Shown here: piece by piece, positions 50,958 to 60,281 of the stretch
Numbering within the stretch: the stretch's first letter is position 1
Layout: each line of letters opens with the position of its first letter
Assembly: GCF_023195515.1 (NCBI RefSeq)
Contig: NZ_JALPKR020000002.1
Coordinates: 5,743,001-5,807,000, forward strand
DNA: 64,000 bases
Direction: 5' to 3'
Source: Variovorax sp. S12S4
GTDB lineage: Bacteria > Pseudomonadota > Gammaproteobacteria > Burkholderiales > Burkholderiaceae_C
Notes under the pieces: generated by a model
Told to the model about the DNA's origin: nothing
The model's database searches: none
Seen by the model: the letters and a program-made list of their open reading frames with translations, nothing else
Translations under genes and position numbers: made by a program

Positions 50958-51002
50958 ATGCAATTCAGCTTCTGTGCAACTGGAACTCCGGGCGCACCGT
51001 GA
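50958..51002 (+). CDS. Putative 14-codon leader peptide overlapping the sigma factor start
   Basis: ATG after CGGAGAAACACC opens a 14-residue frame (MQFSFCATGTPGAP) whose TGA overlaps the GTG start of the sigma factor. A good ribosome-binding site ends in a very short cistron, as expected for a coupling leader or for a remnant of a deleted upstream gene. Coding status is not proven. Confidence 0.3.
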   Translation: MQFSFCATGTPGAP

Positions 51003-52231
51003 ACGAACCGGCGGCTCCCCGAGCCGCCGAGCGGGCGGCGCGTGAATCGTATGGGCGGCTGCTCGCGATTCTTTCAGCGCGCACGCACGACATTGCCGCA
51101 TCGGAAAACGCACTCGCCCAAGCCTTTGCAAGGGCCCTCGAACGCTGGCCCGCCGACGGCATTCCCGACCAGCCCGACGCATGGCTGCTGAGCGTGGCGC
51201 GGCACCGCAAGCTCGACGCCTGGCGCCACAGCCGCATCCAGGATGCCGCCACGCAGGCGCTCCTTCTGCTGGCCGGCGAGGTCGATGTGGGCACGGTGGA
51301 CGGCGCCGCCGTGCCGGACGAGCGCTTGCGGCTGCTCTTCGTTTGCGCGCATCCGGACATCGACGCCGCCGCCCGCGCGCCGCTCATGCTCCAGGTTGTG
51401 CTCGGGCTCGATGCCGCCCGCATGGCGGGGGCGTTTCTCACCTCGCCTTCCACGCTCGGCCAGCGGCTGGTGCGGGCCAAGGCGCGCATCCGCAGCGCGG
51501 GCGTTTCTTTCGAGTATCCCGAAGCACGCGAACTGCCGCATCGCTTGCAGGACGTGCTCCAAGGCATTCATGCCGCTTACGGCAACGGCTGGGACGACGT
51601 GGATGGCGCGGACACCCTGCCCCGCGGCCTTGCGGCCGAAGCCATCGAGCTCGGCCGCATCCTGTGCGCGCTGATGCCGGACGAAGCCGAGCCGCTGGGC
51701 TTGCTCGCGCTGATGCTGTTCTGCCAGAGCCGGGCCGGGGCGCGGCTCAATGACGCCGGAGCCTATGTGCCGCTCGAACAGCAGGACATGGCACGGTGGG
51801 ACCCGGACCTGCTTGCGCAGGCCGAACAGTATCTGCGGCAAGCATCGAGCATGAACAGCCCCGGCGCGTGCCAATTGGAAGCCGCTATCCAGTCGGCCCA
51901 TTGCGAGCGCCGTGTCGGCGCACCGGTGGCGCCCGAAGCGATGGTTGCGCTGTACGACAACCTGCTGGCGCTGCGCCCCAGCCTCGGCGCCCAGGTGAGC
52001 CGCGCCTGCGCCCTCGCGAAAGCGCGCGGCCACGACGTCGGCCTGCAGGCGCTCGATGCCATTGCGGCCGATGAGGTGGCGAACTACCAGCCCTTCTGGG
52101 CGGCCCGCGGCCACCTGCTCGCGGCAGGCGGCGCACGTGCCGCTGCGCGCCAGGCCTTCGATCGCGCGATAGGCCTGAGCGCGAGCGCGGCGGTGCGCGC
52201 GTATCTCAACGGGATGTCCGAGCGGCTCTGA
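50999..52231 (+). CDS. ECF-type RNA polymerase sigma factor (DUF6596 family)
   Basis: 410 residues from a GTG start. Region 2-like N-terminus ARESYGRLLAILSARTHDIAASENALAQAFARALERWPADGIPDQPDAWLLSVARHRKLDAWRHSR; region 4 includes LRLLFVCAHPDIDAAARAPLMLQVVLGLDAARMAGAF. The long C-terminal part (YGNGWDDVDGADTLPRGLAAEAIELGRILCALMPDEAEPLGLLALMLF) is the DUF6596 extension of the sigma group usually paired with a DGPF (YCII) protein. Here no such partner is adjacent, and a 14-codon leader overlaps the start. Confidence 0.85.
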   Translation: MNEPAAPRAAERAARESYGRLLAILSARTHDIAASENALAQAFARALERWPADGIPDQPDAWLLSVARHRKLDAWRHSRIQDAATQALLLLAGEVDVGTVDGAAVPDERLRLLFVCAHPDIDAAARAPLMLQVVLGLDAARMAGAFLTSPSTLGQRLVRAKARIRSAGVSFEYPEARELPHRLQDVLQGIHAAYGNGWDDVDGADTLPRGLAAEAIELGRILCALMPDEAEPLGLLALMLFCQSRAGARLNDAGAYVPLEQQDMARWDPDLLAQAEQYLRQASSMNSPGACQLEAAIQSAHCERRVGAPVAPEAMVALYDNLLALRPSLGAQVSRACALAKARGHDVGLQALDAIAADEVANYQPFWAARGHLLAAGGARAAARQAFDRAIGLSASAAVRAYLNGMSERL

Positions 52232-52260
52232 CTTTTCTGCGCGCCGGCCACAATGGCGGC

Positions 52261-54867
52261 ATGCGTGCCTTGCTCACCACCTTCTCCTGGCAGGAACTGC
52301 GCCATCACCCCTGGCGCAATGCCGCAGCGGTATTGGCCGTGATGCTGGGCGTGGCGCTTGCGTTCTCGGTGCAGCTCATCAACGCCTCGGCCCTCGACGA
52401 GTTCTCCAGCGCCGTGAGATCGGTCAACGGCCAGCCAGACCTCGAGGTGCGCGCGGTTCAAGGCAGCTTCGACGAAGCAGTGTTCGCCCAGCTTGCCCGG
52501 CATCCGCAGGTGGCCTTGGCAAGCCCGGTGCTCGAGTTCCAGGGCTTCGCGCTGGCTGGTGAGCGGCAGGTGCCGATGCGCGTGATCGGCGTCGACGCGC
52601 TGGCGTTGCCGGCCATTGCACCGGCGCTGATGCCGCAGCCCCGCAAGAGCGCCGACCGCTTTGCGATGCTGGTTCCGGGCCATGTGTTTCTGAACGCCGC
52701 GGCGCGCAACGTGCTGGGCCTGCCCGCACAGGCCGAAGACCGTGCCGAGACGGTGCAGCTGCGCAGCGGCGGCGCCTGGCAGCGGCTCGAGGTGGCGGGC
52801 CATGTGGCCGCTACCGGCACCGCGCTAGCCGTGATGGATATCGGGGCTGCGCAAGACCTGTTCGACAAAGCGGGCCAGCTCAGCCGCGTCGACCTGAGGC
52901 TTGCTCCGGGCACAGACCGCGCGGCGTTCATCGCATCGCTGAAGCAGGCTCCAGGCTGGCCCGCGGGCTTGCAGTTTGCAGAGCCCGGCGATGCGGCCGA
53001 ACGCGTGAGCAATCTCTCGCGTGCCTATCGCGTCAATCTGACGGTGCTGGCGCTGGTGGCGCTTTTTACCGGTGCGTTCCTGGTGTTCTCGGTGCTTGCG
53101 CTCAGCGTGGCCAAGCGCGCGCAGCAATTCGCCCTGCTCGGCGTGCTGGGCCTGACGCCGCGCGAGCGGCTGCGGCTGGTGCTGGCCGAGTCGTTCGTGC
53201 TTGGCCTGATAGGAAGCGCTGCCGGCTTGGCATTGGGCACGGCGCTCGCGGCCTTTGCGCTGCGCGTGCTCGGCGGTGACCTGGGCGGCGGTTATTTCCA
53301 GGGCGTGGCACCCACGCTGCACTGGAGCACCGGCTCGGCCTTGCTGTACGGCGGGCTCGGCGTGCTTGCGGCGCTGGTGGGCGGTTGGTGGCCCGCGCGC
53401 GCGGCACAGGCGCTGCCCGAGGCGCAAACGCTCAAGGGCCTGGGCGCCGCACCGGTGCAAAGCAAGAGCCATTGGCTGGCGCTCGGCCTCATTGCGGCAA
53501 GCGCAGCCTTGGCCAACATGCCCGCGGTCGGCGGCATTCCGGTGGCGGCATACCTTTCGGTCGGTTGCCTCCTGGTGGGCGGCATCACCGCATTGCCCTG
53601 GCTGATTGCGCTGCTGTACGACCGCATTGCACCCGCGTTTGCGCAGCGCGTGCTGCCGATGCTGGCCATCGAGCGTGCAAGGCGCATGCGCGGCACCGCA
53701 GCCGTGGCGGTCAGCGGTGTGGTCGCCAGCCTGAGCCTTGCGGTCGCGCTCACAGTCATGGTCGCGAGCTTTCGCGATTCGGTGACGCGCTGGCTCGACG
53801 TGGTGCTTCCGGCCGATCTCTATCTTCGCGCCACGTCGAGTGGCCGCTCCGCCAATTCGGGCACCCAGAGCAGCAGCGACACCGCGACGTTTTCTCCAGC
53901 CTTCGTGCAGGCGCTGGCACAACTGCCTGGCGTCGAACGCACCGGCACGCTGCGCACCCGATCGTTGCAACTCGACCCCGCGCAACCCGCCGTCACGCTG
54001 ATCGCGCGCAGCCTCGACGGCGGTGCCGCGCAGGCACTGCCGCTGGTGGGACCCGCGCTGGCGGTGCCCGCGGGGCAGATCGGCATCTACGTGAGCGAAC
54101 CGATGGTGGAGCTCTATGGCGCGAAGCCGGGCGCCCTGTTTACGCCGCTGTCGAATGCGCTGGGCACCACCAGCGGTTCTGCGCCGCATGCGTTCTTCGT
54201 GGCAGGCGTGTGGCGGGACTACGCGCGTCAGTTCGGCGCCATCACCATGGACGCGCGCGATTTCGAACTGCTGACGGGCGAGCGCGAGGTGAGCGACGTG
54301 TCGCTGTGGCTTGCACCGGGCGCATCGGAGGGTGCGGTTGGGGCCGCCGTTCGCGAGTTGGCGGCGCGCAGGCCGAGCGGAATTGACGGCTCCGATTCGA
54401 GCATCGAGATTTCATCGGTCGGGCAGATCCGCGCGACCTCGCTGCGCATCTTCGACCGCAGCTTTGCGGTGACCTACTGGCTTCAGGCCGTGGCGATTGC
54501 GATCGGGCTCTTCGGTATTGCGGCGAGCTTCAGCGCGCAGGTGCTGGCAAGGCGCAAGGAGTTCGGGCTGCTCGCGCACCTGGGGTTCACGCGGCGGCAG
54601 GTGCTGGCGGTGGTGGCAGGTGAAGGTGCGGCCTGGACGGCGATTGGTGCTGTGGCGGGGCTCTTGCTGGGGTTGGCGGTGTCGGTGGTGCTGGTGAAGG
54701 TGGTGAATCCGCAGAGCTTTCACTGGACCATGGATTTGCTGGTGCCTTGGGGGAGGCTGGTGGTGCTGTGCGGCGCGGTGGTGATCGCCGGCACCGTCAC
54801 CGCCTGGCTGGCGGGACGGGCCGCAGCGGGCAAGGACGTGGTGCTCGCGGTGAAGGAAGACTGGTAA
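52261..54867 (+). CDS. ABC transporter permease, FtsX/MacB fold (AttF/AttG type)
   Basis: 868 residues, so two FtsX units are fused. An N-terminal helix (about 20-40) is followed by a periplasmic domain and then groups of membrane helices (LTVLALVALFTGAFLVFSVLALS, LGLIGSAAGLALGTALAAFALRVL, and a second set ending at VLCGAVVIAGTVTAWLAGRAA). It lacks an ATPase; the most likely partner is the ATPase at 46101, about 5.5 kb upstream. CACAAT at 52249-52254 lies 6 bases before the ATG. Function could be lipid or lipoprotein export, by similarity. Confidence 0.85.
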   Translation: MRALLTTFSWQELRHHPWRNAAAVLAVMLGVALAFSVQLINASALDEFSSAVRSVNGQPDLEVRAVQGSFDEAVFAQLARHPQVALASPVLEFQGFALAGERQVPMRVIGVDALALPAIAPALMPQPRKSADRFAMLVPGHVFLNAAARNVLGLPAQAEDRAETVQLRSGGAWQRLEVAGHVAATGTALAVMDIGAAQDLFDKAGQLSRVDLRLAPGTDRAAFIASLKQAPGWPAGLQFAEPGDAAERVSNLSRAYRVNLTVLALVALFTGAFLVFSVLALSVAKRAQQFALLGVLGLTPRERLRLVLAESFVLGLIGSAAGLALGTALAAFALRVLGGDLGGGYFQGVAPTLHWSTGSALLYGGLGVLAALVGGWWPARAAQALPEAQTLKGLGAAPVQSKSHWLALGLIAASAALANMPAVGGIPVAAYLSVGCLLVGGITALPWLIALLYDRIAPAFAQRVLPMLAIERARRMRGTAAVAVSGVVASLSLAVALTVMVASFRDSVTRWLDVVLPADLYLRATSSGRSANSGTQSSSDTATFSPAFVQALAQLPGVERTGTLRTRSLQLDPAQPAVTLIARSLDGGAAQALPLVGPALAVPAGQIGIYVSEPMVELYGAKPGALFTPLSNALGTTSGSAPHAFFVAGVWRDYARQFGAITMDARDFELLTGEREVSDVSLWLAPGASEGAVGAAVRELAARRPSGIDGSDSSIEISSVGQIRATSLRIFDRSFAVTYWLQAVAIAIGLFGIAASFSAQVLARRKEFGLLAHLGFTRRQVLAVVAGEGAAWTAIGAVAGLLLGLAVSVVLVKVVNPQSFHWTMDLLVPWGRLVVLCGAVVIAGTVTAWLAGRAAAGKDVVLAVKEDW

Positions 54868-54876
54868 GGCGTCTAT

Positions 54877-57392
54877 CTACCGCGCAGGCGTCAGTTGAAT
54901 GCGCTCCACCGTCTCTTTTTCCACGGCCCCACGGCTATAGACCAGCGGCACGTATTTGCCCTCAAGCCACAGCGGCGCAAGGTCCCGATAGTTCGGACTG
55001 TCCGGATTCCCCGATTGCCCCGGCGTATTGATCACCCGCGAGGCATCCCAGTTGCCCACGTCCAGCACCATCCGGAACGAAGCGCCCGATGTCAGCTTGT
55101 AGTCGCTGGCACGGTAGCTCGCAGCCATCGGCGTGAAGGCAGAGCCAGACATCGGCCAGTCGCCGACCTCCAGCTTCTTGCGCGTAGCCGCATCGACCAC
55201 GCCGCCGAGCGGATGCCGGAATTCCGCACGATGCAGCGCGCCCCACTTCCAGGCCGCCATGTCGGGCCCGAGCTTGGCGGTGAGCTCCTGCATCGCCGGC
55301 GGCAAGGTCTGCAGCAGCAAGGCGTTGCGCTGCGCATCGCTGACCCAGCCTGACGGGTTCTCGAGCAGCAGCACCATGCGCGTGTTGTCGCCGGGCGCGG
55401 CGAGCGATGCACCGGCATCTCCGGCGCCGGCCTTGAGCACGGCGGCACGCAGGGTCTTGCTGCTCCAAACTTCGTACAACGCAGCGGCTGCGCTGTCGCG
55501 GTGCATGGTGCCGTCCCACCCCTGCAGCAGGCGCAGGCCGGCCGCGGTCTGCGCATCGTCGCTGCGCAAGCCGGCCAGGAGCTTCAGCAGCCGCTGCGCG
55601 GGCGTCGCAACGATGTCGTTCTGCATGCGTTCCGAGTCCTCGATGGTGAAGCGCGAGCCCGCGGCCGCCTTCGCGGCGAACAGCTCTTTGAGGCGGCGCG
55701 CACGGGCCGCATCGCTCCACTCGTAGCCGATGCCTTTCTTTGCGGCCGGATGATCGGGCGGAATGTTGTTCTCGTTCGCTGTCACCACGTAGCCGCGCGC
55801 GGGGTTGAATTCCGAAGGCAGTTCGTCGCCGTTGCGAAAGCCCGACCACTCGTAGCGGCCATCGCCCGGCACGGGCATCAGGCCGTCCCAGTTGGGCCGG
55901 ATGGGTGTCAGGCCACCCGGCATCCAGCCGACGTTGCCGTTGCGGTCGGCATAGACTTGGTTCTCGCCGGGGCGCCCCAGCGGTTCATTGCGGCGCGGAA
56001 CTGGTCCCAGCTTTGCGCGCGCATGTAGTCCATGGAACCAAAGTACGGCGCCATGCCGGGCTCGAGCCACGCGGCCCGCAGCGCGAAGGCGCGCTGCTTG
56101 CCGGGCTCGGCAAGCAGCACCGGCCCGTGGCGGGTGAAGGTGTTGACCACCTCGCGCGGTGCGCTCTCGCCGCGCACCGCAATGCGCTCGGTCACGCTCG
56201 TCATCGGCTCCCATCGGCCCTGGTAGCGGTACTCGTTCGGGTTCTGCGGGTTCAGCTGGTACACGTACAGGTCTTCCTGGTCCATGTAGAAGCGCGTGAG
56301 GCCGAATGCGATGGTGCCGTTGTGGCCGATCGAAAGACCGGGCAGGAAGGGCTCGCCCGCACCGATGGCGTCCATGCCGGGCGCGCTCAGATGCGTCATG
56401 TAGCGCAGGCTCGGCGCGCCATGGGCACGGTGCGGGTCGTTGGCGAGGATGGGCCTTCCGGTGGATGTGAGCTGTGGCGCGATGACCCAGTTGTTGCTGC
56501 CATAGCCGGCCGTGGGGTCGCCTTGCATGGCCTGCTGCTCATCTTCTTCATCGGTCTTTGCGGCCACCGAAGCTGCGGCCGCACCGGCCAGCCGAGTGTT
56601 CTCCTTCGTGAAGCGCGGCGACTCGGTGGCACGCAGGTAGGCAGCGCGCAACTCGGCTGCCGGAATGGTGCAGGGATCGAAGCTAGGCGGCACCTGCGGC
56701 GTGACCGGTGGATCGAGTTCGCGGCGCAGCCAATCGGCCTTGATGCCTTCGCTGCCAGCGCAGAAAGCGCGGGCGCGGTCGATCTCGGATGTGAAGTTGA
56801 GCGTGAGGCCGTGGTGCCGGATGCGCACCACGTCTTCAGGCGACCACACCGCCGGCTGGTAGCCCAGCAATGCAAATTCGGTCGGCAGCAGCGCAGGCTG
56901 CGCGCGCACCTGGGCAACGTAGGCGTTGACGCCGGCGGTAAAGGCCTCGGCCACGCGCTTGGCATCGGAGCCGTAGGCCAGCCACTCGCGGTACATATCG
57001 CCGCGATACAGCACGGCACGCGCGGCACGGTCGCTCTCGACCCATGCGGGGCCGAAGTCCTTGGCCATTTCGCCGAGGCCGCGCTTGCGCCACAGGTCCA
57101 TCTGCCAGAGCCGGTCGCGCGCGGCCATGAAACCCTGCGCAACGAAGGCGTCGTACAGCGTGCCGGCATACAGATGCGGCACGCCCCATCGATCGACCAG
57201 CACCTCGGCCGGTTTCTCGAGGCCGGGTACGGCGAAGGACGACGGCGCGCGCGGTGGCGTCTGCACGCCCGGAGGGCTCGATGCACAGCCCGCAAGCGCG
57301 AAGGCTGCGATGGCCGCGAGCGCCGCGGCGCCGATGGAATGCCTTTGACCTAACGAGCGCCGCGATGCCGGGCGCAGGTGTCTTGTTCTCAT
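54877..57392 (-). pseudogene. Penicillin acylase (Ntn hydrolase) lipoprotein, interrupted by an apparent single-base deletion
   Basis: The ATG at 57392 follows a good GGAGAC and gives a lipoprotein signal (MRTRHL...AAIAAFALAGC). The N-terminal half runs to 55908 in one frame and the C-terminal half continues in another. The break is in the GGGG run at 55969-55972: one extra base gives the family sequence WGAPGENQVYADRNGNVGW and an 838-residue protein. The autoprocessing Ser299 is visible in GYGSNNWVIAP, which after cleavage becomes the catalytic N-terminal Ser. Family members hydrolyse acyl amides such as beta-lactam side chains or acyl-homoserine lactones; the substrate is not known. Divergent from the cysteine-synthase-like gene. 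Confidence 0.82.
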
Positions 57393-57491
57393 GCGTCTTG
57401 TCTCCTGCCGGGTGGAATTTGGCAGCGCACAGTATCCCGATTTGCATATCCGCTGGGTACTGCGACGGATGACTTGTAGACTTCCTCCTAC

Positions 57492-58568
57492 ATGCAGCAA
57501 ACACCCTCTTCCATCTCATGCGGCGGCTGGCTCGGCTCTGCCATACGCCGCATCGAAGCCGACTACCAGCGCAGCGCCGACACGCACCTGATCCCGCTGC
57601 CGCTGCCTTCGCTTGCCGCGGCCGGCATCGACCTGTACCTGAAGGACGAGTCGACCCACCCCACGGGCAGCCTCAAGCACAGGCTCGCACGTTCGCTCTT
57701 TCTCTATGCGCTGTGCAACGGATGGGTGCGCGAAGGCACGACCATCGTCGAGGCCTCGAGCGGCTCGACGGCGGTGAGCGAAGCCTACTTCGCACGCCTG
57801 CTCGGCCTGCCCTTCATTGCAGTGATGCCGCGCAGCACCTCGCCCGAGAAGGTGGCGCAAATCGCCTTCTACGGCGCACGCTGCCACTTCGTCGATCATG
57901 CGGCGCAGGTCTATGAAGAGGCGCGCGCGCTCGCCGAGCAGACCGGCGGCCACTACATGGACCAGTTCACGTACGCCGAGCGCGCGACCGACTGGCGCGG
58001 CAACAACAACATCGCCGAGAGCATGTTCCAGCAGATGGCGCGCGAGCGGCACCCGGTGCCCGCATGGATCGTGGTGGGTGCGGGCACGGGCGGCACCAGC
58101 GCCACCATTGGGCGCTATGTGCGCTACCGCTGCCACGACACGCAGGTGTGCGTGCCAGACCCCGAGGGATCGGTGTTCTCGGCTTATCACCGCACGGGCG
58201 ATGCAACGCTGACTGCGACGGGATCGCGCATCGAAGGCATCGGCCGGCCACGGGTGGAGCCGAGCTTCGTCCGCACCTTGGTCGACCGCATGATTGAAGT
58301 GCCCAACCTCGACTCGGTGGCGGCCATGCATGCGCTTTCGGCACTGCTGGGGCGCAAGGTCGGGCCATCGACCGGCACCAACTTTGTCGGCATGCTGGCC
58401 ATTGCACGCGAGATGCGCGCGGCCGGCCAGCAAGGCTCCATTCTTTCGCTGCTGTGCGATGCGGGCGAGCGCTACCTGCCGAGCTATCACGATGCGGCGT
58501 GGGTGCAGAGCGCCTTTGGCGACGTGGGCCCGGCACAGCAGCGCATCGACGCGCTGGTTGCACAGTGA
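57492..58568 (+). CDS. PLP-dependent cysteine synthase-like enzyme (Cds1-like)
   Basis: 358 residues. Fold type II PLP enzyme with Lys62 in the motif [15 protein letters not shown], the phosphate loop [13 protein letters not shown] and [15 protein letters not shown]. It resembles the Cds1-like group often annotated as cysteine synthase but able to act as L-cysteine desulfhydrase. Its stop overlaps the next ATG (TGATG). A TAGACT 10 bases before the ATG could be the -10 box. Confidence 0.85.
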   Translation: MQQTPSSISCGGWLGSAIRRIEADYQRSADTHLIPLPLPSLAAAGIDLYLKDESTHPTGSLKHRLARSLFLYALCNGWVREGTTIVEASSGSTAVSEAYFARLLGLPFIAVMPRSTSPEKVAQIAFYGARCHFVDHAAQVYEEARALAEQTGGHYMDQFTYAERATDWRGNNNIAESMFQQMARERHPVPAWIVVGAGTGGTSATIGRYVRYRCHDTQVCVPDPEGSVFSAYHRTGDATLTATGSRIEGIGRPRVEPSFVRTLVDRMIEVPNLDSVAAMHALSALLGRKVGPSTGTNFVGMLAIAREMRAAGQQGSILSLLCDAGERYLPSYHDAAWVQSAFGDVGPAQQRIDALVAQ

Positions 58569-59638
58569 TGCCTGCGCCGGCCTTCTGCAAGCTCTCGCGC
58601 CGCAGCCTGCTGCTGGCGGCGCTGGCCGCAGCGCCCGCAAGCTGGGCGCTGCCCGAGCGCACGCTGCAGTTTCCGCGCGACTTCGGCAGCCACCCCGACC
58701 TGCGCACCGAATGGTGGTACATCACGGGCCATGCAAGAACTTCGGCGGGACGCGAGTTCGGTTTTCAGGTGACGTTCTTTCGTTCGCGCGTCGACGCCGC
58801 GCAGGGCATGCGCTCGGCGTTCGCGGCCAAGAACCTCGTGTTTGCGCATGCCGCGGTTACCGACCTTGAAGGCCGTGTGCTGCTGCATGACCAGCGCATT
58901 GCGCGCGCGGGCTTCGGCGTTGCGTCGGCCAGCGAAGCCGACACCGACGTGCGCCTGCGCGATTGGTCCCTCGTGCGCAAGGACGGCAGCTATTCGGCCC
59001 GCGTGCCGGCGGGCGAGTTCACGCTCGACCTGCGCTTTGCGCCCACGCAGCCAGTGCTTCTGCAAGGCAAGGCCGGACTCTCGCGCAAAGGCCCCGAAGA
59101 CGCGCAGGCAAGCTACTACTACAGCGAACCGCAGCTCAAGGCGCAGGGCCGGCTCACGCTCAAGGGCCAAGCCTTCGATGTCGACGGAACGGCCTGGCTC
59201 GACCATGAATGGAGTGAGGCGCTGATGCATCCCGAGGCCGTAGGCTGGGACTGGATCGGCATGAACCTGGACGACGGCAGCGCCCTCACCGCCTTTCGCC
59301 TGCGGCGCAGCGACGGCAGCGCGCTGTGGGCCGGCGGTTCGTTTCGCGCACGCGACGGCGCGCTGCGCGTTTTCAGCAACGACGAAGTGCGCTTCGACGG
59401 CGCGAACGCGTGGATCAGCCCGCGCACGCAGGCAAAGTACCCGACCCGCTGGCGCGTGCAGACACCATCGGGAATCTTCGGAGTGCGCGCGCTGCTCGAC
59501 GACCAGGAGCTCGACAGCCGCGGCTCCACCGGCGGGGTGTACTGGGAAGGCGTGAGCGACCTGCTCGATGCGCAAGGCCGCCGGGTCGGCCGGGGCTACC
59601 TGGAGATGACCGGCTACGCCGCACCGCTGCGGCTCTGA
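58568..59638 (+). CDS. AttH/carotenoid-1,2-hydratase-like exported lipocalin
   Basis: 356 residues with a Tat-type signal (KLSRRSLLLAALAAAPASWA). The fold signatures are TEWWYITGHA, FQVTFFRSRVDAAQGMRSAFAAKNLVFAHAA, and GTAWLDHEWSEALM with WDWIGMNLDDG, as in AttH/CrtC (lipocalin-like, DUF2006). In Agrobacterium the attEFGH genes encode an ABC ATPase, permeases and AttH together; here the corresponding genes lie up to 12 kb apart. Exported binding or hydratase role is inferred. Confidence 0.88.
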   Translation: MPAPAFCKLSRRSLLLAALAAAPASWALPERTLQFPRDFGSHPDLRTEWWYITGHARTSAGREFGFQVTFFRSRVDAAQGMRSAFAAKNLVFAHAAVTDLEGRVLLHDQRIARAGFGVASASEADTDVRLRDWSLVRKDGSYSARVPAGEFTLDLRFAPTQPVLLQGKAGLSRKGPEDAQASYYYSEPQLKAQGRLTLKGQAFDVDGTAWLDHEWSEALMHPEAVGWDWIGMNLDDGSALTAFRLRRSDGSALWAGGSFRARDGALRVFSNDEVRFDGANAWISPRTQAKYPTRWRVQTPSGIFGVRALLDDQELDSRGSTGGVYWEGVSDLLDAQGRRVGRGYLEMTGYAAPLRL

Positions 59639-59731
59639 GGCCGCGCAGCGCGCGTCTGTCATCAAGCCGTCATGCCGCGGCCCTGAACTCGGCCTCCGAC
59701 ATTGCACGATTGAACGTGCACCAAGGCTTGA

Positions 59732-60187
59732 ATGAACAGAAGACTCCGGCTCATCGCGCTGCTGATGGTTGTAGCGGCTGCTGCGGGCGCCGCGTGGGTG
59801 TTCGCGGCCATGCGGCCCGTATCGCCGGCAACGAACGCACTGCTTGAAATTCGCTGGCACGGCAACGGCATCGTCCTCCAGGGCGCGGTGAGGGACGCGG
59901 CCACGCAGCACGTGCTGGTGGAAGGCGCGACCGCACGGCTCGGCGGAGAAGCCAACCAGGTGGTGGACTGGCTCGACATCGCGCCCGCGGCGCTGCCCGT
60001 GGCCGATGCCGCGTCGCTCGCCAGCCTCATCCGCCTTGGGCAAGAGGGCTGGCACCTGCAGCGGCACGCCACCGATGCATGGCTGGCCGTGCAGTCGCCG
60101 AATGACGGTCGCAGCGCGCAAGCAAAGCAACTGCTGCAACGCGCCTTCGGCCCTGAGGTAACCATCCGCCTCATTCCGCTCTCTTGA
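59732..60187 (+). CDS. Small exported or membrane-anchored protein, unknown function
   Basis: 151 residues with an N-terminal hydrophobic segment (LRLIALLMVVAAAAGAAWVFA, about 5-26). The remainder shows two BON-like strand-helix patterns (NALLEIRWHGNGIVLQGAVRDAATQHVLVEGATARLGG and the C-terminal AKQLLQRAFGPEVTIRLIPLS), close to the periplasmic OmpA/BON arrangement, but I cannot confirm the domain. It lies between the AttH-like gene and the 5'-nucleotidase gene. Confidence 0.6.
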   Translation: MNRRLRLIALLMVVAAAAGAAWVFAAMRPVSPATNALLEIRWHGNGIVLQGAVRDAATQHVLVEGATARLGGEANQVVDWLDIAPAALPVADAASLASLIRLGQEGWHLQRHATDAWLAVQSPNDGRSAQAKQLLQRAFGPEVTIRLIPLS

Positions 60188-60281
60188 GCATGCGATGTGC
60201 GGTGCGTTGCGACAGCGGTCATGGTGACGTCATCTGCCTTGTCCAGCATGCGCTGCATTCCATCAAAAAGAGGAGAGGCTC

